Shown here in pieces: positions 7,441-14,758 of a stretch of DNA of 44,083 nt. How positions within the stretch are numbered: position 1 is the stretch's first letter; every line of letters begins with the position of its first letter. Source of the DNA: DATKWU01 sp964653685 (GTDB taxonomy: Bacteria; Patescibacteriota; Microgenomatia; PFEM01; JAHIFH01); contig CAZZHA010000002.1 in the NCBI GenBank assembly GCA_964653685.1, positions 1 to 44,083 on the forward strand, given 5' to 3'. Both the position numbers and the translations under genes were made by a program. The notes under the pieces were generated by a model. That model was not told where the DNA came from and searched no databases. It worked only from the letters and a program-made list of their open reading frames with translations.

Positions 7441-8277
7441 ATGAAAAAGATTGTCACTCATATTAATCCTGATTTGGATGCCGTGGTGGCTGTTTGGTTG
7501 ATCAAGCGTTTTTTGCCTGACTGGGAAGAAGCGGAAATTGATTTTTGTCAAGCTGGTGAAACGATTGATAAAAAACTACCAGATAAAGACCCTAATGTTT
7601 TGCATGTTGATACTGGTTTGGGCAAACTTGATCATCATCAGTTAGAAGAGATGACTTCGGCGGCTGAACGTTGTTTTGAGTTTCTTAAACAAGAGAGAAA
7701 GGGAGAACCCTTTAAAGAGCTAGATGAAAAGTCTTTGATTCAAATAATTAAAGTGGTGACCGAAGTTGATAATGCTCGAGATTTAAATTGGCCGGAAACG
7801 GGAACTCATCGTTATAATTTTTATTTACATAGTTTGATAGCTGGGATTAGAGGCATGGCTGGAAGTGATGAAGAAGCAATGACTTTTGGTTTAAAAGGGA
7901 TGGATGCGGTTTTCCATCAAATTAAAAAAAGTCTTGATGCCCAAAAAGAATTAAAGGAGGGGATTGAATTTTTAACCTCTTGGGGCAAGGGAATTGGTTT
8001 GGAAACTGGTAATGATAATGTTTTATGGGAAGGAGAAAAGGAAGGTTATTGTTTAGTGATTAGGAAGGATGTGGAATCAGGGGGAGTAAGGATTTATGGT
8101 CGCTATGATACTGAAGTTGATTTGACCAAAGCTTATAATCAATTTCGAAAAATTGATCCCAGTTCTGATTGGTATTTGCATCAATCAAAAAAATTATTGC
8201 TGAATGCCGCGACCAGTCATGAGATGAAACCAACTAAGTTAAGTTTAGAAGAAATTATTAAAGTTTTAAAGAAATGA
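7441..8277 (+). CDS. DHH-like phosphoesterase family protein, uncharacterised
   Basis: 278 aa. The N-terminal HINPDLDAVVAVWLIKRFLP (H7, D10, D12) and the later HVDTGLGKLDHHQ near residue 55 resemble metal-binding motifs of DHH-type phosphoesterases and relatives. TEVDNARD near residue 105 could add a further ligand. The C-terminal half (GYCLVIRKDVESGGVRIYGRYDTEVDL) is unlike DHHA1 domains that I recognise. A cytoplasmic hydrolase of nucleotide or phosphoester substrates is plausible, but no specific substrate can be named. It overlaps the HIT gene by ATGA. Confidence 0.6.
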   Translation: MKKIVTHINPDLDAVVAVWLIKRFLPDWEEAEIDFCQAGETIDKKLPDKDPNVLHVDTGLGKLDHHQLEEMTSAAERCFEFLKQERKGEPFKELDEKSLIQIIKVVTEVDNARDLNWPETGTHRYNFYLHSLIAGIRGMAGSDEEAMTFGLKGMDAVFHQIKKSLDAQKELKEGIEFLTSWGKGIGLETGNDNVLWEGEKEGYCLVIRKDVESGGVRIYGRYDTEVDLTKAYNQFRKIDPSSDWYLHQSKKLLLNAATSHEMKPTKLSLEEIIKVLKK

Positions 8278-8651
8278 AAGATTGTCTTTTTTGCAAAATT
8301 GCTAAAAAAGAAATTCCAAGTGACTTAATTTATGAAGACAAAGAAGTTATGGCTTTTGATGACATTAATCCTTTAGCCCCAGTTCATATTTTAGTTATTC
8401 CTAAAGAACACATTGAGGGACTTCAGACCGTCAAAGATTCTCATCAAGAAATTTTAGGGAAACTCCTTTTAACTGCCAGCAAGATTGCTAAGCAAAAGAA
8501 GTTAAAAGGCTATCGTGTCTTTTTTAATTGTGGTAAGATAGGAGGACAAGCAATCTTTCACTTGCATCTTCATTTGGTGGGTGGTTGGAAAGATTTGCCG
8601 GAGTTTGTCGAGTTAGTTAGAAGGAGACTTGGGGAGGGAGGTGCTATATGA
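8274..8651 (+). CDS. HIT-family (HinT-like) nucleotide hydrolase
   Basis: 125 aa, the size of HinT proteins, which hydrolyse purine nucleoside phosphoramidates and related AMP conjugates. Features are CLFCKIAKKEIPSDLIYEDKEVMAFDDINPLAPVH at the N-terminus, HILVIPKEHI, and the histidine triad IFHLHLHLVGGW near residue 95. The two N-terminal cysteines (CLFC) suggest a zinc site, as in many bacterial HIT proteins. The start overlaps the previous stop (ATGA), and the 3' end leads into rpsU. Confidence 0.95.
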   Translation: MKDCLFCKIAKKEIPSDLIYEDKEVMAFDDINPLAPVHILVIPKEHIEGLQTVKDSHQEILGKLLLTASKIAKQKKLKGYRVFFNCGKIGGQAIFHLHLHLVGGWKDLPEFVELVRRRLGEGGAI

Positions 8652-8652
8652 A

Positions 8653-8838
8653 ATGGCAACCGTGGTACGTAAAAAACCAGGAGAATCTGATGATAAGCTT
8701 ATCGCTAAGTTTCGGAAAAAAGTTCAAGCAGAACAATTGTTAACCGAAATTAAGGAATTAGAATATTACGAAAAACCATCAGTTAAGAAAAAAAAGCAAA
8801 AAGCAGAATTAAGAAGAAGACGAGTAAAGAGGTATTAA
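8653..8838 (+). CDS. rpsU: 30S ribosomal protein S21
   Basis: 61 aa, typical length. MATVVRKKPGESDDKLIAKFRKKVQ followed by a strongly basic C-terminus (KKKKQKAELRRRRVKRY) identifies bS21. The ATG at 8653 is chosen because GGGAGGTG lies upstream at a workable distance and the family normally begins here; the frame is open earlier. The stop overlaps the next ATG by one base. The order rpsU then yqeY-like matches many bacteria. Confidence 0.92.
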   Translation: MATVVRKKPGESDDKLIAKFRKKVQAEQLLTEIKELEYYEKPSVKKKKQKAELRRRRVKRY

Positions 8839-9278
8839 TGAAAGATAAAATTCAGTCAGATTTAAATCAGGCCTTGAAAGAGAAAAAGGAGAACGTTGTT
8901 TCGACCTTACGTTTGCTGTTGGCCGAGATTCACAATCAGGAGATCGCTAAACAGAGCCAATTAAGTGAAGAAGAAATTATTGGCTTGATTCAAAAAGAAA
9001 TTAAACAAAGAAAAGAATCAATTGAAGCTTATCAAAAAGGGAAGCGAAGTGACTTAGTGGCTAAAGAAAAAGAAGAATTGGCCACATTGAATAAATATCT
9101 TCCTCAACAATTATCTGCCGAAGAGCTGGAAACAATGGTCCAATCGGTGATTAAGGAGATTGGTGCCAGTGGGCTAGGCGATTTTGGTAAGGTAATGGGA
9201 GCGGTGATGGCCAAAGTTAAAGGTCAAGCTGATGGCCAGACCGTAAGCGAGGCTGTTAAAAAGGTTTTAAGTCAATGA
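8838..9278 (+). CDS. yqeY: GatB/YqeY domain protein
   Basis: 146 aa, the typical YqeY length. It begins MKDKIQSDLNQALKEKKENVVSTLRLLLAEIHNQEI and carries EEIIGLIQKEIKQRKESIEAYQKGKR, with a C-terminal GDFGKVMGAVMAKVKGQADGQTVSEAVKK segment typical of the tRNA-binding tail of GatB/YqeY proteins. The role is not settled in any organism; an accessory function in tRNA-dependent amidation is usually suggested. Start overlaps the rpsU stop (TAATG). Confidence 0.93.
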   Translation: MKDKIQSDLNQALKEKKENVVSTLRLLLAEIHNQEIAKQSQLSEEEIIGLIQKEIKQRKESIEAYQKGKRSDLVAKEKEELATLNKYLPQQLSAEELETMVQSVIKEIGASGLGDFGKVMGAVMAKVKGQADGQTVSEAVKKVLSQ

Positions 9279-9316
9279 TACCCTCTGATATATTTATTAA
9301 TAGTTGACAGCTTTGA

Positions 9317-9730
9317 ATGATTTCCGTTTTAATAAAGCCAACCAATCGCTCTCCTGTACAGAACAATAGAGACCAAAAGATAATTAAATCATTCTTAGAA
9401 AAAGAAAAGATTGATAACGTTGAAGTCAGTTTGATCTTTGTTAAGAGTCAAGCAATGCGGCAATTGAATAAACACTATCGAGGGATTGATCAAGTGACCA
9501 CGGTTTTGACTTTTTCCCAGCAGGAGAAAAAAGAGGGGCAGGCTTTTCCAGAGTCCCCTAGAAAGTTAAAGATTTTAGGCGATCTTATTATTTGTTTAGA
9601 AGAAGCCGAAAAAAAAGGTTATTCTCTTGAAGAATTATTAGTTCATGGATTAAAGAATCTAATCAAAGTTAATGAAAGACAACCGGGTTTATCATCTCAA
9701 ATATCGTCCTCAAAAAATCTCCGAACTTGA
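9317..9730 (+). CDS. ybeY: YbeY-like protein lacking the zinc motif
   Basis: 137 aa. The fold and motifs up to about residue 110 follow the YbeY rRNA-maturation endonuclease: VSLIFVKSQAMRQLNKHYRGIDQVTTVLTF and LGDLIICLEEAEKKGYSLEELLVHG. In active YbeY the next residues supply three zinc-binding histidines (HGxLHLxGYDH). Here the sequence is VHGLKNLIKVNER, so the second and third histidines are replaced by N and E. No single-base indel restores the motif. The last 59 bases overlap dnaX in another frame. The protein may be inactive as a nuclease, or the gene may be decaying under the dnaX start. Confidence 0.7.
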   Translation: MISVLIKPTNRSPVQNNRDQKIIKSFLEKEKIDNVEVSLIFVKSQAMRQLNKHYRGIDQVTTVLTFSQQEKKEGQAFPESPRKLKILGDLIICLEEAEKKGYSLEELLVHGLKNLIKVNERQPGLSSQISSSKNLRT

Positions 9731-11144
9731 TTTAACTGATGTTCGCGAAACTCTAACTAAAGTCTTGAAGTCCAAAAAAATTCCTCATGCCTTGCTTTTT
9801 TCTGGACCCAGGGGAATTGGTAAGACTTCAGCCGCCAGGGTCATGGCCAAAGCGATTAATTGTGTTGGTAAGAAAAAAGATTATGAACCTTGCAATCGTT
9901 GTCAAATTTGTCAGTCAATTACTGAAGGTCGGGCGCTTGACTTAATTGAAATTGATGCTGCTTCGAATCGCGGCATTGATGATGTTCGAGAGTTGCGAGA
10001 TAAAATTAAACTGGCTCCCAGCGAGTGTCACTACAAGGTTTACATTATTGATGAAGTTCATATGTTGACTAGGGAGGCTTTTAATGCCTTATTAAAAACT
10101 TTAGAAGAACCGCCCGAGCATGCGGTTTTTATTCTTTGTACGACCGCCCCAGAGAAATTACCAGATACGATTATTTCTCGTTGTCTCCGTCTGAATTTTA
10201 AGAAAGCGGTTGAGGATGAAGTGTTTCGGTCTTTAAAGAGGGTCATCAAAGGAGAAGAACTTAAAGTAGAAAAAGGGGTTTTGGAGGAAATCGCCAAGTC
10301 GACTGATGGTAGTTTTCGGGATGCCCAAAAGATCCTTGATCAGTTGGCCATGGAAAAAAAGAAAATCAGTTTGGCAAAAACAAAGGAACTTTTAGGTAAA
10401 GTCGAAGCCACAGCGCCAGGCAAGTTATTACAGTTTTTAGTGGAAAAAAACTTAAAGAATTCTCTTTTGGAGATTGATCGGGTTGTTTCTTTGGGAGCTG
10501 ATTTAACTCAATATTGTCAGGAAGTTTTAGATAAACTTCGTTTGGGTTTGTTGACCCAGGCCGGTTTAACGGAAATTAGTCCACCTGAAGAAGTTAAGGG
10601 TTTTAGTATCAGCGAATTGACTGGTTTGATTCGTCTTTTTTCTCAAGCCGCCAATGATTTAAAGACCAATCCCATTCCTCAATTACCCTTAGAGTTAGTG
10701 GTGGTTGAGTGGTTGAATATTGAACCAAAAGAGATCCCAGGGGAAACAAAAAAAATTGAGCAAAACCCAGTCAATAATCAAAAGTCTAGCCGTCAGGACA
10801 GTGAATTGTTTAAGGAGATTGAAAACCATTGGCAAGAAGTCCTTGATGGCGTCAGGCCGCTTAATCATTCGGTTGAGGCTCTTCTAAAGGCGAGTCGGCC
10901 AGCCAGTCTTCAGGGCAGTATTTTGGTTCTCGAAGTCTTTTATAAATTTCATAAAGAAAGATTAGAAACCGATAAATGTCGGTCAGTAGTCGAAGAGGTG
11001 GTTAGTGAGGTGGCTAACAAACCCCTTAAACTGCGTTGCATTTTAGGTCAGAAAGAAGAAACACCAATTCCAGTTAAGGAAGAAGAATCAGAATCAGATG
11101 TTTTTCAGGTAGCCGAAGAAATTTTTGGCACCCGGCCTAATTGA
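9672..11144 (+). CDS. dnaX: DNA polymerase III subunit gamma/tau
   Basis: The clamp-loader ATPase, 490 aa, that loads the sliding clamp with delta and delta'. YHLKYRPQKISEL at the N-terminus replaces the usual ARKYRP motif. Walker A is GPRGIGKTS near residue 45, and a zinc module CVGKKKDYEPCNRCQIC lies at about residues 65-80. Walker B is YIIDEVHML, followed by the SRC sensor-1 motif (ISRCLRLNF). The C-terminal 130 residues are less conserved and acidic at the end. The start overlaps the ybeY-like ORF. The promoter of ybaB overlaps the stop codon. dnaX-ybaB-recR is a conserved bacterial order. Confidence 0.96.
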   Translation: MKDNRVYHLKYRPQKISELDLTDVRETLTKVLKSKKIPHALLFSGPRGIGKTSAARVMAKAINCVGKKKDYEPCNRCQICQSITEGRALDLIEIDAASNRGIDDVRELRDKIKLAPSECHYKVYIIDEVHMLTREAFNALLKTLEEPPEHAVFILCTTAPEKLPDTIISRCLRLNFKKAVEDEVFRSLKRVIKGEELKVEKGVLEEIAKSTDGSFRDAQKILDQLAMEKKKISLAKTKELLGKVEATAPGKLLQFLVEKNLKNSLLEIDRVVSLGADLTQYCQEVLDKLRLGLLTQAGLTEISPPEEVKGFSISELTGLIRLFSQAANDLKTNPIPQLPLELVVVEWLNIEPKEIPGETKKIEQNPVNNQKSSRQDSELFKEIENHWQEVLDGVRPLNHSVEALLKASRPASLQGSILVLEVFYKFHKERLETDKCRSVVEEVVSEVANKPLKLRCILGQKEETPIPVKEEESESDVFQVAEEIFGTRPN

Positions 11145-11169
11145 CAAAGTCTTCTTGATTGGTTATCCT
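11141..11169 (+). promoter_or_regulatory. Promoter of ybaB, leaderless
   Basis: TTGACA (11141-11146), a 17-base spacer, then TATCCT (11164-11169). The ATG follows 7 bases later at 11177. The -35 overlaps the dnaX stop codon. A consensus -35 and ideal spacing make it one of the strongest leaderless candidates here. Confidence 0.7.
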
Positions 11170-11176
11170 TTTCTCA

Positions 11177-11461
11177 ATGGGAATTACGGATTCATTTCAA
11201 CAAATGAGAGACTTGAAAAAGATGCGCGATCAAGCGCTGGCTATTCAACGGGAATTGGCAGCTGAAGAAGTCGCAGTTGAAGATAAGGGTATTAAAGTGG
11301 TCATTACCGGTGATCAAAAAATCCAAACTATTGAGATTGAGGGAGAAAAAAAGGATGATTTGATTGAGATTTTAAACAAAGCGATTAAGAAATCTCAAGA
11401 AGTTGCGGCCCAAAAATTACAGCAAATGGGTGGAGGACTAGGCAGTTTGTTAGGGAAGTAA
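11177..11461 (+). CDS. ybaB: YbaB/EbfC nucleoid-associated protein
   Basis: 94 aa. YbaB proteins form tweezer-like dimers that bind DNA. GITDSFQQMRDLKKMRDQALAIQRELAAEEVAVEDKG followed by IKVVITGDQKIQTIEIEG and a C-terminal glycine-rich GGGLGSLLGK is the family pattern. The start at 11177 (MGITDSFQQ) is set by the promoter 7 bases upstream and by the family N-terminus; the in-frame upstream codons add residues inside the promoter. It lies between dnaX and recR as in many bacteria. Confidence 0.93.
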   Translation: MGITDSFQQMRDLKKMRDQALAIQRELAAEEVAVEDKGIKVVITGDQKIQTIEIEGEKKDDLIEILNKAIKKSQEVAAQKLQQMGGGLGSLLGK

Positions 11462-11490
11462 GAAAAAATTATTATTTGTTTTTTTGAATT

Positions 11491-11676
11491 TTATTCGCCT
11501 TCTTTTGGCGAATTTTTTATGGAGGAAGAAGTTTGAGTAGGCGGTAACGATTGTGGTGGTTCGTGGGTTTCCCGAGAGAGGGAATCACGATCTTCGCTAC
11601 CGCCTAGCTCTTTCTCACCAGCTATTTCTGAAGCTGATGAAGATTGTGGTTCGGGGAAACCTTTGTTTCCTGACAC
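11491..11676 (-). CDS. Overlapping frame: disordered tail of, or small ORF coupled to, the 11896 gene
   Basis: A 61-codon GTG-initiated frame (MSGNKGFPEPQSSSASEIAG...) that overlaps the preceding gene in the +1 frame and ends in the ybaB terminator (NSPKEGE). Its composition (S, E, P, T, few hydrophobics) is that of a real disordered tail rather than a random shadow. It could be a separately translated small protein, or the natural C-terminus reached by a programmed or accidental +1 shift. I cannot decide between these from one sequence. Confidence 0.3.
   Translation of the reverse strand: MSGNKGFPEPQSSSASEIAGEKELGGSEDRDSLSRETHEPPQSLPPTQTSSSIKNSPKEGE
11493..11518 (+). terminator. Intrinsic terminator after ybaB
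   Basis: ATTCGCC (11493-11499), loop TTCTTTT, GGCGAAT (11507-11513), then a T run to 11518. It ends the dnaX-ybaB unit. It also coincides with the end of the minus-strand frame described next. Confidence 0.8.
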
Positions 11677-11896
11677 TCTCTATGGCTTCCATGATCGAAC
11701 CCTCTGGTAGAGCTTTATCTCTGAAGACGGTAACACGGACAACTCTTTCGTTTGTATTTCCGATCTTCAGAGTTGGCTCAAATGCTTGAGTTTCAACCGA
11801 AGCCTCTCCTTGGCTTCTTTTGATGATCTCATGCACTGCCTGGCTGATACTATTCAGGGGTTTAGGCCCCTGAATTTGGACGTAGATTTTTGCCAT
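11615..11896 (-). CDS. Small hypothetical protein (93 aa), possible +1 frameshift at its 3' end
   Basis: Not recognised. It begins MAKIYVQIQGPKPLNSISQA and is predicted to be a small alpha/beta soluble protein. ATG 11896 has AGGGAG six bases upstream; another ATG directly before it (11899) is possible. In this frame it ends FPRTTIFISFRNSW. A second frame beginning inside it (GTG 11676 to stop 11491) continues with a Ser/Glu/Pro-rich, tail-like sequence. A +1 slip at CCC-C near 11650 would join the two. It lies between ybaB and recR on the opposite strand, with its own promoter at 11949-11977. Confidence 0.55.
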   Translation of the reverse strand: MAKIYVQIQGPKPLNSISQAVHEIIKRSQGEASVETQAFEPTLKIGNTNERVVRVTVFRDKALPEGSIMEAIESVRKQRFPRTTIFISFRNSW

Positions 11897-11948
11897 CATC
11901 TTCTCCCTTCGTTTCCTTATGACTGTGTATCAGGCCAATTTGAAAGGC

Positions 11949-11977
11949 ATTATAAACTGTTTTTGTTCAATAATCAA
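11949..11977 (-). promoter_or_regulatory. Promoter of the minus-strand 11896 gene
   Basis: Read on the minus strand: TTGATT (11977-11972), a 17-base spacer, then TATAAT (11954-11949). A leader of roughly 45 bases carries the GGGAG ribosome-binding site. It is divergent from the recR promoter. Confidence 0.55.
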
Positions 11978-12010
11978 TCTTATAGGATTATTTGGTTTCT
12001 TAGTTTATTC

Positions 12011-12019
12011 TGTTATAAT
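12011..12019 (+). promoter_or_regulatory. Extended -10 promoter of recR, leaderless
   Basis: TGT followed by TATAAT (12014-12019), then 7 bases to the ATG at 12027. No Shine-Dalgarno sequence is present. Confidence 0.65.
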
Positions 12020-12026
12020 TTCTCTG

Positions 12027-12623
12027 ATGAATCTTCCCAGGCCAGTGCGAAAATTAATTGAGTCTTTTGAAAAATTACCAGGGATTGGGCCAAAGACAGC
12101 TCAGCGTTTAACTTTTTATCTATTTCATGTCCCTCAAAAACAGTTAGATGATTTTGCTGAATCTTTAGAGACCTTGAAGAAAAACACGGTTCTTTGTTCA
12201 ATTTGTTTGAATATTGCCGAAGTTGATCCTTGTCCAATTTGTTCTAGTCAAAATCGGGACAAGTCCCTTATTTGTGTGGTTGAACAACCTTTGGATGTTT
12301 TGGCTTTGGAAAAGACCGGTGAATACAAAGGGGTTTATCATGTTCTTCATGGGGCCATTTCGCCTCTAAATAATATTGGTCCGGATGAGCTCCATATTCG
12401 AGAGTTATTACCTCGTTTGAAAAATGGAGAGGTAAAAGAGGTGATTCTGGCGACTAACCCTAATATGGAAGGTGAAGCCACGGCCATGTATGTTGCTAAG
12501 TTAATTAAACCCTTAGAAATTAAAGTGACTCGTTTAGCTCATGGCTTACCAGTGGGCGCTGATTTAGAGTATGCCGATGAAGTCACCCTGAGCAGGGCAA
12601 TTGAGGGAAGAAGAAAATATTAG
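12027..12623 (+). CDS. recR: Recombination protein RecR
   Basis: 198 aa, standard length. RecR acts with RecF/RecO to load RecA at gaps. A helix-hairpin-helix (FEKLPGIGPKTAQRLTFYLF) lies near residues 15-35. The zinc finger CSICLNIAEVDPCPIC is near residues 57-72. A Toprim domain contains LICVVEQPLDVLALEKTGEYKGVYHVLHGAISPL, and the C-terminal ATNPNMEGEATAMYVAKLI and RLAHGLPVGADLEYADEVTLSRA are typical. The start is at 12027, from the -10 position and the family N-terminus; the frame is open further upstream. Confidence 0.97.
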   Translation: MNLPRPVRKLIESFEKLPGIGPKTAQRLTFYLFHVPQKQLDDFAESLETLKKNTVLCSICLNIAEVDPCPICSSQNRDKSLICVVEQPLDVLALEKTGEYKGVYHVLHGAISPLNNIGPDELHIRELLPRLKNGEVKEVILATNPNMEGEATAMYVAKLIKPLEIKVTRLAHGLPVGADLEYADEVTLSRAIEGRRKY

Positions 12624-12624
12624 A

Positions 12625-12810
12625 TTATCTTAAATTATCTCCCCAATGTGGTCCCATTTTCGGAGGTACAGTTTTTCCCTCTTCTGGCTTTTTAGGTTTT
12701 TCCATTCCGATTTTCATTAAAGGGTGTTCTGAATGGAGTCTATCCATTGTTAGGCTATCTAGACCAACACCTGAACTGAAATCTTTTCTTGTTCCAGTAT
12801 CTTCTGCCAT
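12625..12810 (-). CDS. Small hypothetical protein (61 aa)
   Basis: Not recognised. ATG 12810 is preceded by AAGGAGG at ideal distance, which decides the start over a longer frame. The protein is hydrophilic, rich in Lys, Pro and Met (HPLMKIGMEKPKKPEEGKTV), and ends WGDNLR. It has no membrane segment. It lies convergent with recR, with one base between the stops. Upstream is a leader with a hairpin (12823-12864) and TTGACA at 12874-12869. Confidence 0.55.
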   Translation of the reverse strand: MAEDTGTRKDFSSGVGLDSLTMDRLHSEHPLMKIGMEKPKKPEEGKTVPPKMGPHWGDNLR

Positions 12811-12822
12811 TTTGCCTCCTTT

Positions 12823-12864
12823 GTGAAAATTTTTAACTATCTTCAGGTTAATAATAGTTTTCAC
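12823..12864 (-). promoter_or_regulatory. Leader hairpin upstream of the 61-aa gene
   Basis: GTGAAAA (12823-12829) is complementary to TTTTCAC (12858-12864), with an inner CTAT/ATAG helix. On the minus strand this fold lies just before the AAGGAGG site of the 61-aa gene. It could influence translation or stabilise the transcript; function is unknown. Confidence 0.35.
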
Positions 12865-12899
12865 CTTTGTCAAGGGGCGTTTAGGAAAAATTAGTTTTG

Positions 12900-12908
12900 T
12901 GTTAAAAT
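12900..12908 (+). promoter_or_regulatory. Extended -10, near-leaderless start
   Basis: TGT then TAAAAT (12903-12908), followed by 9 bases and the ATG at 12918. No ribosome-binding site. Confidence 0.55.
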
Positions 12909-12917
12909 TAATTTAAG

Positions 12918-13373
12918 ATGCCCAAAGTTGCTAGAGATCTTGCTCGACAGGCGGCTCAACAAGCTAGAGATTTGGGAGAAGAAATCCTTAGAGAAGGTTT
13001 AGAACAGCCTGGTAAAATATTGGAAACTGCGGCTAAACAGATAGGTATTTTGCCAAAAGGTTGGGGTGAGAATTTAGGACCTCTAGTTTCTCAAGAGGCG
13101 ATTGGGAAAAAGAGAAGTGAGGTTGAGGAAAAGCAAGAAAAAGAATTAGCCTTTTGGCGTCAAAGAAAAAGAGAGTTGGCTAGTAGGCCTAGGGAGGCTG
13201 TTATTTCCCGAGAGGAAATTGAAAAACAAGAAAAACAAAAAGGATTAATGGAGTCAGCGGAAAAGGAAAAACCCTTGCCTGAAACTCCTAGCCGGACGGC
13301 TCGGGGCTCAGCCTTTTTACCTTTAAGGGTCAGGAAAAGTCAAGGGACCGGTGAAGTTAAAGGCGGTATTTAA
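12918..13373 (+). CDS. Hypothetical helical protein (151 aa)
   Basis: No confident family. It is alpha-helical and charged, beginning MPKVARDLARQAAQQARDLG. The next stretch (REGLEQPGKILETAAKQIG, residues about 25-43) resembles small uncharacterised proteins that I associate with CPR genomes. A long charged helix (EEKQEKELAFWRQRKRELASRPREAVISREEIEKQEKQKG) precedes a basic, probably disordered C-terminus. It contains no signal peptide. A promoter lies 9 bases upstream, and cysS follows after 8 bases. Confidence 0.6.
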   Translation: MPKVARDLARQAAQQARDLGEEILREGLEQPGKILETAAKQIGILPKGWGENLGPLVSQEAIGKKRSEVEEKQEKELAFWRQRKRELASRPREAVISREEIEKQEKQKGLMESAEKEKPLPETPSRTARGSAFLPLRVRKSQGTGEVKGGI

Positions 13374-13381
13374 ATATTCGA

Positions 13382-14758
13382 ATGAAAGTTAAGCTTTACA
13401 ATACTCTAACTAAAAAGATTGAAGAATTTAAACCCTTGAAGTCGGATTTTGTCCGTCAGTATGACTGTGGACCAACCGTTTATTGGTATGCCCATATTGG
13501 CAATATGTGGCGCTATCTTATTTCTGATTTTTTACGACGAACTTTAGAATACAATGGTTATCAGGTCAAACAGGTGATGAATATTACTGATGTTGGTCAT
13601 TTAACTGAAGATGATTTGGCCGCGGATACTGGTCTTGATAAGATGGAAGTGGCGGCTAAAAAAGAAAAGAAGACGCCTGAAGAGATTGCGGCTTTTTACA
13701 CTCAGGCTTTTTTTAAAGATACGGAAAGACTTAATCTTCTTCAGCCTCAAGTGACCCCCAAAGCCACTGACCATATTGAGGAGATGATTGAGTTGGTTAA
13801 GATTTTAGAGAAAAAAGGCTATGCCTATTGGGCCGGTGATAAATATTTTGTTTATAATATTGCCAAGTTTAAGCATTACGGTCAGCTTTCTGGAAAGAAA
13901 CTAGACGAACTTCAGTCAGGCGCTAGGTTAGAGGCCGTACCTGGAAAAAAGAATCCTTTTGATTTTGCTTTATGGATTAAAGACCCCAAGCATTTAATGC
14001 ATTGGGATTCGCCTTGGGGAAGAGGCTATCCTGGTTGGCATTTGGAGTGTTCAGCTATGTCCATGAAATATTTGGGGCCAACTTTAGATATTCATACGGG
14101 GGGTGAGGATAATATTTTTCCTCACCATGAGAATGAGATTGCTCAATCAGAAGCGGCGACAGGCAAGAAGTTTGTTCGCTCTTGGCTCCATATTCGTCAT
14201 AACTTAGTTGATGGGGTGAAGATGAGTAAATCTAAAGGCAATGTCTATTTAATTCAGGATTTAATTGATCAGGGTTATGATCCTTTAGCTTTTCGTTACT
14301 TGTGTTTGACCGTTCATTATCGTAAGAATTTTAATTTTACCTGGAAGTCCTTGACTGGAGCGGAAAAAGCCCTTAATAAATTACGCCAGCAAATAGTGGC
14401 CTGGCCAGCTGGCAAAAAAACAATTTCTCAATTTGAAAAGAAGTTTTTAGAAGCGATTAATCGTGATTTGGAAATGCCCAGGGCTTTAGCGGTTGTTTGG
14501 GATTTGCTAAAATCAAATTATCCGGATTCGGAAAAGAAAGCGACTCTTTTGAAATTTGATCAAGTTTTAGGTTTGGGCTTAGCTGATTATCGATTGGCCA
14601 AACCGCCTAAAAAAGTGGAGGCTTTGGTTAAGAAAAGAGAAACGTTAAGAAAAAAAGAAAAGTGGCAAGAAGCAGATAAGGTAAGACAAGAAATTAAAAA
14701 ACTAGGCTGGCAACTTGAAGATACCAGTCAAGGAGTAAAATTAAAACCAGTTTCATGA
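13382..14758 (+). CDS. cysS: Cysteinyl-tRNA synthetase
   Basis: A class I synthetase of 458 aa that charges tRNA-Cys. The first zinc cysteine lies in YDCGPTVYWYAHIGN, which also holds the HIGN signature. NITDVGHLTEDDLAADTG, the second zinc site WHLECSAM, HTGGEDNIFPHHENEIAQSEA and the KMSKSKGN loop near residue 280 follow in the expected order. The C-terminal anticodon-binding region is short but present. The ATG overlaps nothing upstream, and the 3' end overlaps the next gene by ATGA. Confidence 0.97.
   Translation: MKVKLYNTLTKKIEEFKPLKSDFVRQYDCGPTVYWYAHIGNMWRYLISDFLRRTLEYNGYQVKQVMNITDVGHLTEDDLAADTGLDKMEVAAKKEKKTPEEIAAFYTQAFFKDTERLNLLQPQVTPKATDHIEEMIELVKILEKKGYAYWAGDKYFVYNIAKFKHYGQLSGKKLDELQSGARLEAVPGKKNPFDFALWIKDPKHLMHWDSPWGRGYPGWHLECSAMSMKYLGPTLDIHTGGEDNIFPHHENEIAQSEAATGKKFVRSWLHIRHNLVDGVKMSKSKGNVYLIQDLIDQGYDPLAFRYLCLTVHYRKNFNFTWKSLTGAEKALNKLRQQIVAWPAGKKTISQFEKKFLEAINRDLEMPRALAVVWDLLKSNYPDSEKKATLLKFDQVLGLGLADYRLAKPPKKVEALVKKRETLRKKEKWQEADKVRQEIKKLGWQLEDTSQGVKLKPVS

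Noticed and set aside
11553..12061. Plus-strand frames opposite the 11896 gene
   Set aside because: They run antisense to the better supported minus-strand gene, lack ribosome-binding sites and overlap the recR promoter.
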